From Polytrichum commune (taxonomy: Eukaryota; Streptophyta; Polytrichopsida; Polytrichales; Polytrichaceae), in contig OX485806.1 in assembly GCA_950295325.1 (NCBI GenBank), forward strand, positions 11,718,001 through 11,782,000: 64,000 nucleotides of DNA, in the 5' to 3' direction. Position 1 is the stretch's first letter; every line of letters begins with the position of its first letter. Below, one piece after another: positions 23,096-36,469 of this stretch. A program made the translations under genes and the position numbers. The notes beneath the pieces were generated by a model. It saw nothing but the letters and a program-made list of their open reading frames with translations. It was not told the DNA's origin and searched no databases.

Positions 23096-26000
23096 TGTTT
23101 TAAACAACAAAATGAGTGTATTTTTGTATTTTTCTAAAATAATATAATTTCCATCGAAGCCTCCTAGGTAGGATGGGGGTAGGACGATTCCATATTCTTA
23201 GGGCGGTCAAGGAAATCATGGCCAAATACAATAATGGTTTTCGATGTTCCATTTTGACAAATGGAACATTTTGTGAGTTTCTCACTTTTTTATGACACAA
23301 AATGAGGTTTTTTGACAACGTTTTTTTTTTCAATACTTTTTAAAAATCCACCGTTTAATATAAAACAAGGAAAGCATTCACTAAAGAGAAGAAAGAGTGT
23401 AGTATCATATTGCCATTATGTGACGCATCCAATCTCCTTCCCACACCTTGAGGTCACTCCCATTGGCCATGGCTACATTATTGTCCTTGGGTGACATCAC
23501 GTTCACCTTCCAAGTAGGTGAAAGACAACCTAGCCACCCTATTCACGTCGTTGTTCTTGTACTCAATGTAGAAATATGTACATGCATGTCAAAGTCATCC
23601 ATGTATGGCTGACGTAGAGCCCTTCTATAGGGAACCTCGTAGTACCTAAATGAAATTGATAAAGAGGAGGATATTCATACCAAGGCCCACTTGGACTTCC
23701 ATTGATCATGGGATAAGATTTCATGTAGTCATGGTGTGGACTAGTAGGTACTCTCCGTAAATGAAAGAGTATGATATGAGTCAAAGAATGAACATGATGG
23801 TTATTTGGGCATTGGCAGTGGAATAGACCCTAAAGGAAAATAAATATTTAACATTGACCAATCTATGTGCACACATGCAATCTACTATAGCTTTGAATGA
23901 ACCACTTTGAAAATTTGCCACAATCTAGAGTTTTCATATATTTACTCTAGTTTTTTGTTGTACTAAAGTTGCACAAAATCATAAAGTATACCAAATATTT
24001 GACATATCTTTCGTGACCTAAAGGAGCCATTATAGGCATGTTGATGCAATTCCTCGCCTTATGTCAAGCACATTGTGGGACCACTATCAATGCTACCTCT
24101 TTGGAGTTTTAGGATATGACCATCAATGCTACCTGCTAGTGGGCGTAGTGCATGGGTTGTGCATGCAACCCCCGAAATTGTTCCTAGGATGATTGTGTTG
24201 TTCCCCCTCAAACATGAAAAGGAATGCCCTTCACTTGGTAAATATGTTATCAAAATCTCAAATTGTATGTTTAGCCCTTAAACATCATTTCCTTCTCACG
24301 ACGAAGCTTGGCGTTTGATTCACGTCGACATTAACCTTTTCTACAAATTTAAAAATTCATTCTCAAATGGTTGTAACTTGTAAATAGTTACGGGACTAGA
24401 AAACAACCCGAGGTTGGATAGTAGGAATCAAACTCAACAAATGTTGAGCTAGTAAAGATAAATCACCATCAAAACCCTCACCCTCATGATACTCACACAA
24501 GCACACACTTCGTCAATACCATAGGTTAAAAAAACTTAGGCAATCTCCAAAAGCATTTATACAAAATTAGGCAAATATGTTTATGTATATTTATTCACTT
24601 AGGTAGATACTGTGTTGTATATACAAATCCATTTATGAATTTGGATTGGGTTTTCCAATGAACCAAAATTTTCTAAAATTTAGGCATTTTAGTGATTATT
24701 AAGGCCATCTAATCCAGTAATTTTCAAGAAAAGTAGGCTTAAATTTCTTGAAGTACTTTCCACCCAACCTACTATCAACCTAAGTATACAAGCTTCCAAC
24801 CTCCAAAGGGCGTTCTAGGACCTCCCTTTTAAGCCGGACACCAAGGGACTAGTGTCCGGGGAGATTTTGGGGCACAATCAGTCGAGATCCTAGTGTTTTT
24901 AAGTCCAACTAATTACATGTTGACATATCCCAATCTTTCTTTATTAATTTGAGGCATATTCCATAAATTATTCTTAAAAGATCGTTAATTTTCTTGGAGC
25001 CTTCAACTTCAACCTGTTATTTCTCAAACTCAACCAATTTGTCTATACCTAGAGGTCGGTTCTCCCCATTCATTAAAAGAGTCCACCTTCCATTGGAGGC
25101 AATAACACTTGTCCCATAGCCTTGTGTGGTAAACCCGTTTTGGGTTCACATATGATCAAGGTGAAGCATCCCTCATTCACGATGGCCTGAGAAGTTCACA
25201 TTGTGTCTCTTTCTTTTGTAATTGTAATTAACCATCTTTTGGCTCTAATCCTCCCTTAAGTGGGAGTAAGTTTTAAGGGTGTCAACATGATTCATCTTCA
25301 TATAATTATAATCTTGCCACTTTTTATGCCACATATATATGTGTGCATGTCCTATCTGGATAACTTATTCTAACATTGTTTACTTCCAAATAAAGGCAAA
25401 CCCAACAAATGAACTCAAACCTTTGTACCCTCTGAATAGAAACAAAAGAAAGTTGCAAGCCTAGTTTTGTGTTAGTCAAGTTTGATACGATATCCATGAT
25501 AGGAAAACATAGGTGACAAATCCCCCAAAAATTATTTTTTCACATTTATGGGGGGATTTGCGTATAAATGACTCAAATGGACTCTAACAAATTAGTCAAT
25601 GTCAAAGTTTCCACAATACTACCGTGTGTTGGTTTTGCATAACGGCTAGCAAAGCAATCACGAGCGTGCAATAGGGAGATATGAACCTTATGGCGAGCCA
25701 ATGGTGTCCCAAATAAACCGGAGCCTCCTTGGTGATTGGTTTTGTGCTTGTGAGTGATAAAAAATGGAAACCAACTTCAGACATCAGAGCATGAACAAGA
25801 CGTCGAGATAATCTCAACGCCGCTTTGATCTCTTTCAATTGTTCATTTTTTGACATTGACACGGGCTTTAGGGTTTAACCGGTGTATTATGGGACACTAG
25901 TGTCATGCCCTAACGTTCATATGCTAGAAGGAATCGTCCTTCACATTCATAAACATGCATGTATGAAAGTCCATTAAAAATCTCATCTTATGTTTTGACA

Positions 26001-28170
26001 TTTTTGAAGCACCTCCTCTACATGGTTTTTCCAAAAAAATCACTTGAACCACATACCCAACTCCAACTAGCATATGGTAGAAACATAATGGTTTTGGCAT
26101 TTATGTCATACATGAGATTGGGAGAGCTTGCCAAAGTACATTTTCAAATTGGAAAACGTAAGTATTTAAATATTGAACTACAAATATTATGCCAAAATTA
26201 TAGTATTCAACTATATGGGAGTGTTCTCTTTTTATTATTACGTTTCTCGCTTAGTGTTAACACCCTAAACCTTAAACCCTTTGAGCCTACCCCCTTAACA
26301 CTACTCAATAGGTATGAAGAACTATGTGGACATTGAGAATTGGGAATGGATTATTTGCACATCGTTCATTTGGGATGCTATGCTCCCTTCCTTCCAAGGC
26401 CAAATTAAAGTGCTATGGCAAACAATACATGGACCACAAACGTCATGTGTTGTGTGGAGCACTAATTGTGGGTACTAAGGTTGAATGAAAACCTAAAGAA
26501 AAATCATGTGGAACACAAATATCCTATTTTGTGGGCCACATATCATGTTCATGGTACAAAAGTGTAGGCCACCAAAAGACATTCAACGTACAAAAGTGTG
26601 AATGAGGTTTTGAAGTCACATTGTTCGGAACACAAACGTGACATTGAATGGACACAAAGCATTGGATAGTGTGGACCCCCCCCCCTTCCTTCATTGCGTG
26701 CAACTTACAACTACAATTTGCATCATGTTGTAGATTGGCCAATGCACAAAGCTTGGTTGTGGGATGTTTCCAAATCGATTGTTTGTGGTTGTTCCACTAT
26801 GACGACCTCGTTTATAAAACGTAGATGTCACAAAGTTGTATGGTCGATGTTCTTTTGTTGTCACAACACTTTGATTGTTTCACATAAAACGGAGGTCATA
26901 AGATGATGGAATGGAATGCACATTGCTTGCTTACGCGAGTTTAGACTAATTTAACATTTCCAATCGGCAAAGCCACTTGTGGTAACCCTTCTTATTATTG
27001 TGGACATCAATATGCATGAAGCATAAACACGATTTTGAAAGAGAATGATTACACACTACATAGTAATAAACTAAGTATCCAACAATAGAGGTAGCCATCT
27101 CATTTTGTAGTAATAAGTTAGAAAGAGGGGGGGGGGGGGACATGTGGATGAGTTTGGGCTTTTGGACCTAACAACACAACTATTTGATACTAAAACAATG
27201 TTAAGTGGACCATTGTATGTATGTTGTTGTCATGATATTAGGGACACCCCATAATAATCCTCTCTCTCTCTCTAAGGTAACATTGATTTTCCACATAACA
27301 AAGGCTTGTTTGTCAAAACCACTTATTTTTGTTGATATAAATACTACTCATGTTGAAAAAAATGGATATGATATTTTAAGTAAAAATGAACGAACTTCAA
27401 GTCCATAATTATAACATGTTGGATTCTATCATAAGACATTATAATAGGTTTGTATGGTAAGATCCTTTGATAGAATATGGAAAGGTTGATTATGATAATA
27501 TTATAACACATGTCTTGATTTTACTTTCATTTCTCAATAATTATTTACATGAAATTAACATCAAAAAAATTCTTTAATTTCTATGTCATATTTTAATAGC
27601 ATAACATTCAAGTGATCACTAAGGATTCACATATCTCCTATACAATCTAAGTATATCATAAGTATATCAACAAATATGCCCATAGAATTGAAGCAACCAC
27701 AAAGCCTAGATTCTAAAAATATATCTAAATATACTTAATTGCAAGTTACAGGTACACACGACATGTAAATAAGTTGGGTACCTCGCAACACAACCAAAAT
27801 TTATTATCGAAATAATGCAAAGTGGATCAATGTTCGTTTGCCATCACAACATTTTGGATATTCAATTTTGGGGGACACAAATGGATGTGACCAATGTGTA
27901 CATTGCTTGCCTATAAGGACCATTTTGCACTATAGCTTGAGGACCCAAGACCATGCAAAATGAAACTTTTGTATCCCAAGTACGCCTTTGGACAAGTTTC
28001 AAGGGCCCTTAGATTTTCATAGTCATGGGCCTTGCTTGGTGTGTTAAGTGGCCTTACAAGTATGAGTTGACCAAACATTTTCAACAAACGAGGGGTAATA
28101 GATGATACCGACCATAGGTTGGTGTGAACGAAGGACACTTCACACTTTCACAAATTCATATGTAAATATG
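23096..28170. other. Five-kb AT-rich spacer without recognisable genes
   Basis: No ORF here resembles a known family and no exon chain could be built. One 86-codon minus-strand ORF (25602-25862, starting MSMSKNEQLKEIK) has a protein-like look but no recognised relatives. A G13 tract lies at 27127-27139 and a (CT)n run at 27260-27275. Old, diverged transposon remains probably make up most of it. Confidence 0.4.
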
Positions 28171-28189
28171 AGGTTGGTTCATGGAGCAT

Positions 28190-28885
28190 GGCTAACATTC
28201 CCAACATTACATTAGTCAATCACAAATAGGTGTTCTCTTTGCATTTCACATTGGGAGGGTGAAGCCATGCCCGAACCTGTAATAACCAACGGAGAATATT
28301 CACACCTCAAACACAAATTTAGGTTAAAAAACCAGAGACTAGGTAGATCTTGTGGGTCCACACACAATTGCCATTCCTACTGAATAATGTTATGAATGTG
28401 ACAAAACCTCGGGCTCGTGGTACAACTATTTTTCTTTTCTGTATGGTGAACACAATGGACTTAAATCCCAAATTTCCCAAATTTGAAAAGTTGAGACATA
28501 TAATATATATATATATATATAAGTCAAGACATGTTCGACAACATGCGTATGCCCGTTCAATACCGAGATAATAATTCCCAACATTACACTAATCAATCAC
28601 CAAGAGTTGCTCTCTTTTCATTTCACATTGGAAAGGTTGAACCATGCCCATATCCATACTAAACAGTGGGGAATGTTCGCACCTTGATCATAACTTGAGG
28701 TTCAAAAGCCAAAGACTAGGTAGATCGTGTGAATCCACACAACAATACTCCCAATCATGTTAAACGATGTTATGAACATGGCAATAACTTGCCCGAAGCT
28801 TGTGATACAACCGTCTTTTTGTTTTGTTTTGGTGATCGTAATGGACTTAAATCCCAAATTCTCCGAATTTGATAACATGCGGGGA
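28190..28885 (+). repeat. Tandem duplication, two units of about 350 bp
   Basis: Unit 1 (about 28190-28557) and unit 2 (about 28573-28885) share CCCAACATTACA(T/C)TA, TTTCACATTGG, GAGACTAGGTAGATC or AAGACTAGGTAGATC, GTTATGAA, and ATGGACTTAAATCCCAAATT in order. An (AT)n microsatellite (28502-28521) lies at the end of unit 1. Divergence suggests an old event. Confidence 0.65.
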
Positions 28886-28949
28886 CCCCTTCGATACCGG
28901 AAGAATAATAAGTTGGAAACTCGGGGCCGGAGCCACTACATGTGGATGT

Positions 28950-29440
28950 GTTTGGGCCTTTGGGCCTTGACGACCAAAAAGCAAAGGAAAACATCAAAAG
29001 AAAAATGAAAGAAGAGGGGGGTCGAGAGAGACGACGACGGCCACCGGCCAATCGGGTCTGGTTTTCCTCCCGCCCACGGGGGAGTGACGTAAGCAAACCC
29101 CAGGAGAGCCAGGTCTGCCGTTGATATTCATCGTCCAGGAGATCTTGACCGTTGGCCCGGAAAGATGGGCAGGGCTGGAGGTAAAAGACGGGCGGCCCGT
29201 CCTCTCGCGGGGGGGAGGAAGGGAAGGCTGCCCCCTCCAGGAAGAACGCAAAGGAACACCTAGGCTGTAGAAAACCCTTTCGCGATGTCCACCAACGTTT
29301 AGAGCCACGGAGCGATCGTAGGGCTCCCTATCGACGCATCCGGTTGCCGGATTCGCAAAACTCGTCGGAAAGTACGCGCCATCGAAGTCGAATCATCGAA
29401 TTTGAGCCAGTATTGAGAAAGTACATGTCAAAAAGGTGAA
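28950..29440 (+). promoter_or_regulatory. Probable promoter region of the ETO1-like gene
   Basis: GC-rich block directly after the AT-rich desert and upstream of the long leader. It contains a CCAAT-type box (GGCCAATCGGG near 29047), a TGACGTAA element (29095) of the bZIP-binding type and several CpG-rich stretches. The start of transcription cannot be read from sequence. A (GA)n run at 29491-29530 is typical of plant 5' leaders. Confidence 0.35.
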
Positions 29441-31899
29441 GAACATTCACCCGAACTTTTGGTTCCCGAAGTCAGTCTCGTGGGAGGCACCGAGAGAGAG
29501 AGAGAGGGAGAGAGATTGAGAGAGATTGGTGTAAGTAAGTTTGGAGCTTCCAATCTATGCAGTACTGAGAGAGGTTTGCCCTGTTTCGCAAGCCGATGGT
29601 TAGGGTTTCACATCCAGGTACACAGACACGGGTATCAAAGAAAGTAAGGGTTAACTTGTAAAGGAAGTCGGTGTAGAACGCTACCTTTTTTTCCCTTCTG
29701 TGAAGTATATAACCACCGGAAGGCGGTTGGCATCGTTGCTGCACAGAGTGTGTGCATTTCTAAACTGCTATGTAGGTAGCTCTTGAGTCTTCCAGATACT
29801 CTTATTTTCTATGTTGTTTCTTCTCTTCTCTGCGAACAATGCATCGTGGCTTAGGACTTAAACTTAATTTGACGTCCAGACCATCATTGCGTCAGGTGAG
29901 CAGGAAGCTACAGTGATGATGATGATGATGATGATGATTCCTACTTTAATCCGTTATGCAGTGGTATGTATCCAGACCAGGATTAGGAGCTTTGGGATAC
30001 ATAGCAGTACTTCAATGTGAAGTAGGTTTGGGATACATCCAGTTCGAACTCTCTTATTAAACTCTGTGGCTTATGCTCGATCTCTGGACTGTCTTCTTAA
30101 CCTATTATGCCATCTCATTATTTCCAGGACAGTGTGTTTTGTTTAGCACCCCTCTGCAGTGGTTTTCACACTTTTTTTTTTTTTTTTTTTTTTTCTTCTT
30201 CTTCTTCTTCATCTTAGCAGATCGAGTCTTTACAGACATACTGGATACGTTCTTGTTTTCTGGAGTGGATGAGCTGTATATGACTGATGTAACTGTGGTT
30301 TTTTACCCTTGCTCTGTGAGTCCTCGAGGAGCTTATAATTAATAAAAGTTAGTGTCTTTCCCTCAGGTTTAGGAACAACTTGCAATAATTATTCTGGGTC
30401 GGAGCAAAGGTGGCTTATTTTGATCGATCGAGATTGGCTTTTCTCCGTGCAGGAAGGAAAAGTTTTGATGATGTACCAGCGATGATGTCTGTGGGGGTTC
30501 TTGAGCGTTGACGATGGTCTGCTTGGAGAAGATTGGAGGAGGATGGCTGTGGTAGGAGGAGATGCCATCGTGGTTATGGTGTGACACATGATGCGTGCTC
30601 TCCTGTCTTTTACAGCCTCCCACATGAAAGAGAGAACTAGGGTTACAAGGCATTGGACGCTTGGATGGGCGACGCGGTATAAGTGGACCGTGGTGGCGCT
30701 GCTATGAATGGGACAAGAGCATTGAAGATAGAAAGTTAAAGAGAAAAGAAAGAAGGATGTTTGATTGATTGAAGAGTATGGATTTATAAGAAAGGTGTGA
30801 CAGGAAGCACTAGACTCTATATTGGAAACTTGTATCGGCAACTGGGTTTTTGAAATTGAGCTGGGTCTGCATATTATTATCATCAAGAATCTTTTGATGA
30901 ATGGACAGGAGATGCTGGGGTAGTAGTTAACTTTATACTGTCTTAGCCTTCTGTTGAGGAGAAAATCCATTTAAGAGGTATCCAAGATTCAGTCACAGGA
31001 GCACACTGTATTTTGCAGCAGGTTTTTCTCTTCCCATTTCCTTATTACAGTTCTCTGCTTTCTTTAAGCATGATCGACTGAATGTAGTCAGTGTAACGTA
31101 GAGGATTGTATCTAAAACAACTGGATATTCTTGTACTTGGGAAACCTATATTCTGAGCTTAGATAGTTGATGATTGTGTGACGAAAATGAGAGGCCCTCT
31201 GCATCGACTTGCATCGATTGTTGAAGCATTGTTCACATTTGTGCATTCTCCTTCTTTTTCAGGTTGAACCTTTGCAGACTCTTGACGTCAAGGAATAGGT
31301 TGGGCACTTTACTGGGAAGCAGTGTTTTCCTTCACAGCTCCCATATTCTTATTTAGAAAGGGGTGGTGCATCTGAATGCTGCCTTCCATCCTTCTTCGGC
31401 GGCAAGTTCAAAATCTGAACAATGTGTGTGTCCTTTTGATCCATGCACACGTACCACAAATATTAGTGCATTCACTTAATGAGAGCTTCCATCATATACT
31501 GCAAGTGAAGGTTATCGTTTAGTGGGGCTCAATCAGCAAAGGATTTTTGTTTACAGTTGGGAACTTCTGATGTACAATGCGACTTGTGCCACCTTCTGTG
31601 GGAGCTTGATTCCTTATAGAAGATTTTCTACAACAGAGGTTGAAGACCATACGCGAAAGCTCTGGAATCCGATCGCTGGAAAGTGACAGAACATCTTTGT
31701 TCTGCCCTACAGATGTCACACTGATGAGCCTATGCGAGACATGTGTTACTGGAAGAGTTATGAGACATGAATGTTATGTTCCGAGGATTATTTATTTGGC
31801 AGGGGTCTTAAGCTTATCAATTCATGTTGAAGACAGGGGTGTTGGATTTGTGTCAGGTGTCAGGGGGCTTGAACTGTGAGGTGGGTTTGTCCAACCAAA
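29441..31899 (+). other. Likely long 5' leader (with introns) of the ETO1-like gene
   Basis: About 2.4 kb of moderately GC-balanced sequence precedes the ETO1-like ATG. It has splice-like signals (CAG|GTGAGC at 29894, pyrimidine tract plus CAG near 31015, TTTTTCAG at 31261), a T25 run at 30171-30195 and a (GAT)n run near 29920. Several upstream ORFs occur, for example an ATG ORF of 89 codons at 30073-30342. A 193-codon ORF lies antisense (30389-30970) but is not recognisable. No protein family appears on either strand. Confidence 0.4.
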
Positions 31900-34800
31900 A
31901 TGAGAAGCTTAAGGTTAGTAGATGGGGGATGCCGGGGGAGCAGCCAAGTTCATGCAGTCTCTCCTATTGGGAAAAGTACCTCGAGTCTAAGTTCAACTGA
32001 TGATGGGAAATCTTATAGACCAACATATGAAGAACCTGCACCAGCCACAAGGTTTTCCCCTTTCACACAAATCTGATTTAGCGTCTGTTTGCAAGTGATT
32101 AGTCTGTGCAGATGTGCATCAATAAATTACACTGGTGGTGGTGGTGATGACTTTATCATATTTATTGATATTGAGTTATATATATTTTTGGTTAATGTGA
32201 GATGCAATATGGAGGGTAACCTATGTTATATGCACTACAAGTGCTTGGCACCCTGCAATGTTGTGTGTGGTCTGAATGTTTTGATGCTTGCTGTTGTCTA
32301 CGAGAGTATATTATCCAAGGCCTTGCTAATCGTCTTCTTATTGATCTCAATGCAGCACCTCTGTTTCCAAATTATCTGATCCTCCTCTGGAACCTTATTT
32401 TAAGCTAGTTGATTATGTGGAAACACTTGCTGAGATTCACGAGGAATTAGAAACAGCAGCTGAGCAAGACAAAGCATCACTGTATCTAGAGCAATCCTTC
32501 ATATTCAGAGGTCTTGGGGAGACCAAGCTTCTCAGGCGAAGTTTGCGATCTGCTCGCCAGTATGCGATTACTGTGCATGAGAAACTTGTGTACTCAGCAT
32601 GGTTGAAGTATGAAAAACGCGATGAAGAACTAAATGATGGGACACCGACTTTCTGCACAGGTCGGAAACTGGAGTGTCTACATACTGTGTTGACACCCGG
32701 ATTTGCACCAGACCTTCCCTCAGACCCATGTGCGTGTCGATGTCCGCCTGGGGAGTCCATATCCAGTGCAGCAGAATATCCTCTTTACAACAGCTTTGCA
32801 AATGACCTGGTGTTCCACATAGGTGGAGATCAAGTTTTTTGTAATAGGCAAAAGATAGCTGGCCTTTCAGTTCCCTTTAATGCTATGTTGAATGGATGCT
32901 TTGTAGAAGCACGGCGCGTGGACATAAGATTCTCCAACAATGGGATTTCTGTAACAGGGATGAGGGCAGTTGACCACTTTAGTAAAACAGGGCGGCTAGC
33001 ACGACTTTCACCAGAGATGCTTCTGGAAATATTGTCATTTGCAAATAGGTACTGCTGCGATAAGTTGAAAGATGCGTGCGATCAAGGGCTGGCTGCATTT
33101 ATTCATAATACGCAGGATGTGGTGACGTTCTTAGATTATGCCTTAGAGGAAAGTGCACAGGCCTTGGTGGCATCATGCTTACAGGTGTTCTTTCGGGACC
33201 TTCCAAACTCATTAAAAACACTCCGAAAAATTGTAGAGATTCTGTGTAGTGATGAGGGGCGAGCAAAATTTGCTCGGGTGGGCCATGCTTCTTTTGCTCT
33301 GTATGCATTCTTGGGCCAGATCAGTATGGAAGAGAGTATGTCATCAGACCGGACAGTTGCACTATTGGAGGGCCAAAAACACTGTGCCATGAGTGTGAGG
33401 CAGAAGTCATTGGCATTGCATCAGCTAGGTTGTGCACTGTTTGTTAGGAAGCAATACAGCGAGGCACAAGCACTGTTTGAGGAAGCTGTGAACCGAGGGC
33501 ACGTGTACTCGTGGGCAGGAGTGGTTAGGTCAAAATGTAAGCAGGGGCACAGGGTGACTGCATATGCAGAATCTGCTGCACTGATATCAAAGTATAAACC
33601 AAATGGGTGGATGTTTCAAGAGAGGGCTTTGTACTGTGAAGGGGAGGAAAAGATGGCAGATTTGAAGAAAGCAACAGAGCTTGATCCAACCCTATCATAC
33701 CCGTATAAATATCGAGCAGCTGCATTGATGGATGAACAGAAAGTTCATGCTGCAATCGCAGAGATTAATCGAGTGCTGGGTTTCAAAGTGACAGCAGACT
33801 GCTTGGAGCTGCGAGCGAATTTCTGCCTAGCCCTGCAAGACTATGATGGGGCAGTAAGGGATGTGCGAGCTCTATTGACATTGGACCCATCATACATGAT
33901 GTATGCTGGGCGAGTGGGTGCCAACCAATTGCTTAGGTTACTAAGCCAACATGTGGAACAATGGACAAAGGCAGACTGTTGGATGCAGTTATATGACAGG
34001 TGGTCTTCGGTGGATGACATAGGATCATTGGCGGTAGTTCATCAAATGTTAGAATCAGAACCAGGGAAGGGTTTACTGTTTTTCAGGCAATCCCTTCTTC
34101 TTCTTCGGTGAGTGACAGGTCTTTTTCCTCTTGACTGGGGCAGATTCATTTGTATTTTTGTGGTCATTATGTTTGCCAAGGAATATCACAGGATTGTTGA
34201 TGTTTGTTTTATTCCTCTCACATTGTGTCCCAAGTTAAGTTCACTACAACTGACAGTGGTTTAAATGTACAGCTTGGGTGATGGCAGAGGACCTCGATTG
34301 ACATAACCTACTCCTGTTGGGCAGCTTCTAGTGTTTTTTATGGTTAATTTTGTGTATTCTTGATGAAGTTGAATCTAACAGTCTGAACATCTGTGATTTG
34401 GGCCAGGTTGAATTGTCCAAAGGCAGCTATGCGAAGTTTGAGACTGGCACGTGATAATGCAGGAAGCGACCACGAACGACTTGTTTACGAGGGCTGGATC
34501 TTGTATGATACAGGTCACCGAGAGGATGCATTGCAAAAAGCTGAGGCATCCATTGCCTACCAAAGATCCTTTGAAGCATTCTTCTTGAAAGCTTATGCTT
34601 TAGCTGACACCAGCTTGGATCCTTCTTCGTCTGCCAAAGTTGTGGAGTTGCTAGAGGAGGCCTTAAAATGCCCTTCTGATGGACTTCGCAAGGGCCAGGT
34701 GATTATTTTCTTTCTTTCATCATCACATGATTTTCTAGTAGCTGTTTGAAGCAGTGAATGTGAAAAGGGAACCGATATGGTTGCTTATGAGGAATATTAT

Positions 34801-35751
34801 TGAGTCTTTGTATTGTCATGTACATTGCAGGCATTAAACAATCTTGGAAGCGTGTATGTGGATTGCAACAAGTTCAAGCTTGCTGCAGACCAATATGTCA
34901 ATGCCCTCAAGATCCGGCATACACGAGCCCACCAAGGCCTAGCACGCGTTTATGCATTGCAAGGTGACAGAAAGGCGGCCCATGAAGAGATGACACGGCT
35001 TATTGAAAAAGCCCGCAACAATGCTTCTGCATATGAGAAACGATCAGAGTATTCCGACCGTGATATGACAATGGCTGACCTGAGTATGGTCACTCAGCTA
35101 GACCCGCTCCGCACCTACCCGTATAGGTATCGTGCTGCAGGCAAGTTCTTGGGCAAATTTCCTCTCCTTTCTGTTGTGCTTCAATGCTTTCTTGCCTCCC
35201 CAAACTATGTCATGCACTGGATTGACGAGTGATCCTCATTTATTAGATTCAGGGTGTTTTAATCTTGATGTTTGAAGAAGTTTATAATTTTGGTAATTTT
35301 ACTTGTACAGGTATGGGGAGCATATTTAGGAAATAGATTGTCCAAGGGAGCTACTGATGCCATCCTTGTTGAATCTGAGTGTTAACATTATCTGTCTTCT
35401 GAAAAATTGTGATAGTGGAAGTGCTTTCACCACCAAATGAATGTTGCCTTGGTACATTGCTAAATTGGACTGCCTTCTGGTGTCACGTAGGTGTATTGAA
35501 CATCTTTGTTTGTTTGTTTTGCTGTGACAGTCTTGATGGATGGGCACAAGGAAAGGGAAGCAATAATGGAGCTTAGTAAGGCAATTGCTTTTAAAGCCGA
35601 CCTGCAATTGCTTCATCTCCGTGCTGCCTTCCATGAATGTAATGAGGACTATGACGGAGCAAAACGTGATTGTCGAGCAGCTTTGTCCGTTGACCCTACT
35701 CATAGTGATACTCTGGAATTGCACAAGCGTGTGCAAAATCGGCAGCTGTGA
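31900..35751 (+). CDS. ETO1: ETO1/EOL-like BTB-TPR protein
   Basis: ETO1-type proteins are substrate adaptors of CUL3 ubiquitin ligases: the BTB domain binds cullin and the TPR part recognises type-2 ACC synthases, limiting ethylene precursor synthesis. Five exons: 31900-32051, 32356-34107, 34407-34698, 34831-35140 and 35531-35751 (TGA). The 2727 nt code for 908 residues, close to the usual length. The N-terminus MRSLRLVDGGCRGSQ-like motif is the family start. The BTB domain is at about 197-295 (NDLVFHIGGDQVFCNRQKIA to CDQGLAAFI). TPR repeats fill about 345-900, with YDRWSSVDDIGSLAVVH, RLVYEGWILYDTGHRE, ALNNLGSVYVDC and LDPLRTYPYRYRAA. The last intron (35141-35530) starts GC instead of GT. 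The start is the first in-frame ATG after an upstream stop in another frame; the 5' leader is long. Whether its target is an ACC synthase here is unknown. Confidence 0.93.
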
Positions 35752-36469
35752 CACTCTTCAATGCCCAACCTTTGGTTATCAGGGGGACCAGATTTGTGGT
35801 CCCGGGCTACACATTAAGCCGTAAAGGGTGGGTTGCCTGGGACCAAGTTTGGTCCTTTGTGATATCTGTTTTCTATACATATAAGTTCTTCCTTAATATT
35901 AACTGACCATCATTCTTTTGTCATCTGTGCATTGTGATTTACACGGATATTTAATTGCCTCTTCAAGGTAGTATAGGAGATAGATTGTTCTATTCTCCTG
36001 GGTTAGTCAGGTGTCATTCTCTCAAACAGCAGTTTGTGTGTGTGCCTTGGATGTAAGCGGGTATGAGAGTGCCAAAAAGTGCCAACATCACTGTAAAATT
36101 TAGTTACTGCAGGTTCAATTATATGTAGGATATTTGTTGAGACACAGATTTCACGTTTGCCCCTTGGGAGTCCTTGATGCATCCAGTGTCAGATGGTTGT
36201 TCCTCTGTTTTTTGATAACAATCAATTGTTCTGCAATGAATTTTCCTCCAAGAGTTGCATGGGAGAGGTTCTGTACATGTCTTTACAGAAGAAATCTTGG
36301 GCTTGCTTATGACTTGATTTCTAATATGTGGTGAGTATTTTTGGTTCCATGCCTGCTTCAGCCGGAACATAGTACTGCTATTTTTTTCACCCTTGATCCT
36401 GCAGTCTACTTCTGAGTTTTATTTCATTTCTGGTTAAGTGGTCAGCTGGAGTATTTTGCCTATACTAAG
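35752..36469 (+). other. 3' flank of the ETO1-like gene
   Basis: Probable 3' UTR and downstream sequence. No strong AATAAA is seen close to the stop. ORFs here are short and not recognisable. Confidence 0.35.

Noticed and set aside
25602-25862. 86-codon ORF starting MSMSKNEQLKEIK
   Set aside because: Protein-like at the start, but no recognised family and no neighbouring exons could be joined.
30389-30970. 193-codon ORF antisense to the ETO1-like leader
   Set aside because: No domain, low-complexity Ser/Pro/His-rich composition, and it opposes a leader with splice-like signals on the other strand. Chance is more likely than a gene.
31640-31879. 79-codon ORF just before the ETO1-like start
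   Set aside because: It opens with a non-ATG codon and ends in TGA out of frame; it is part of the leader.
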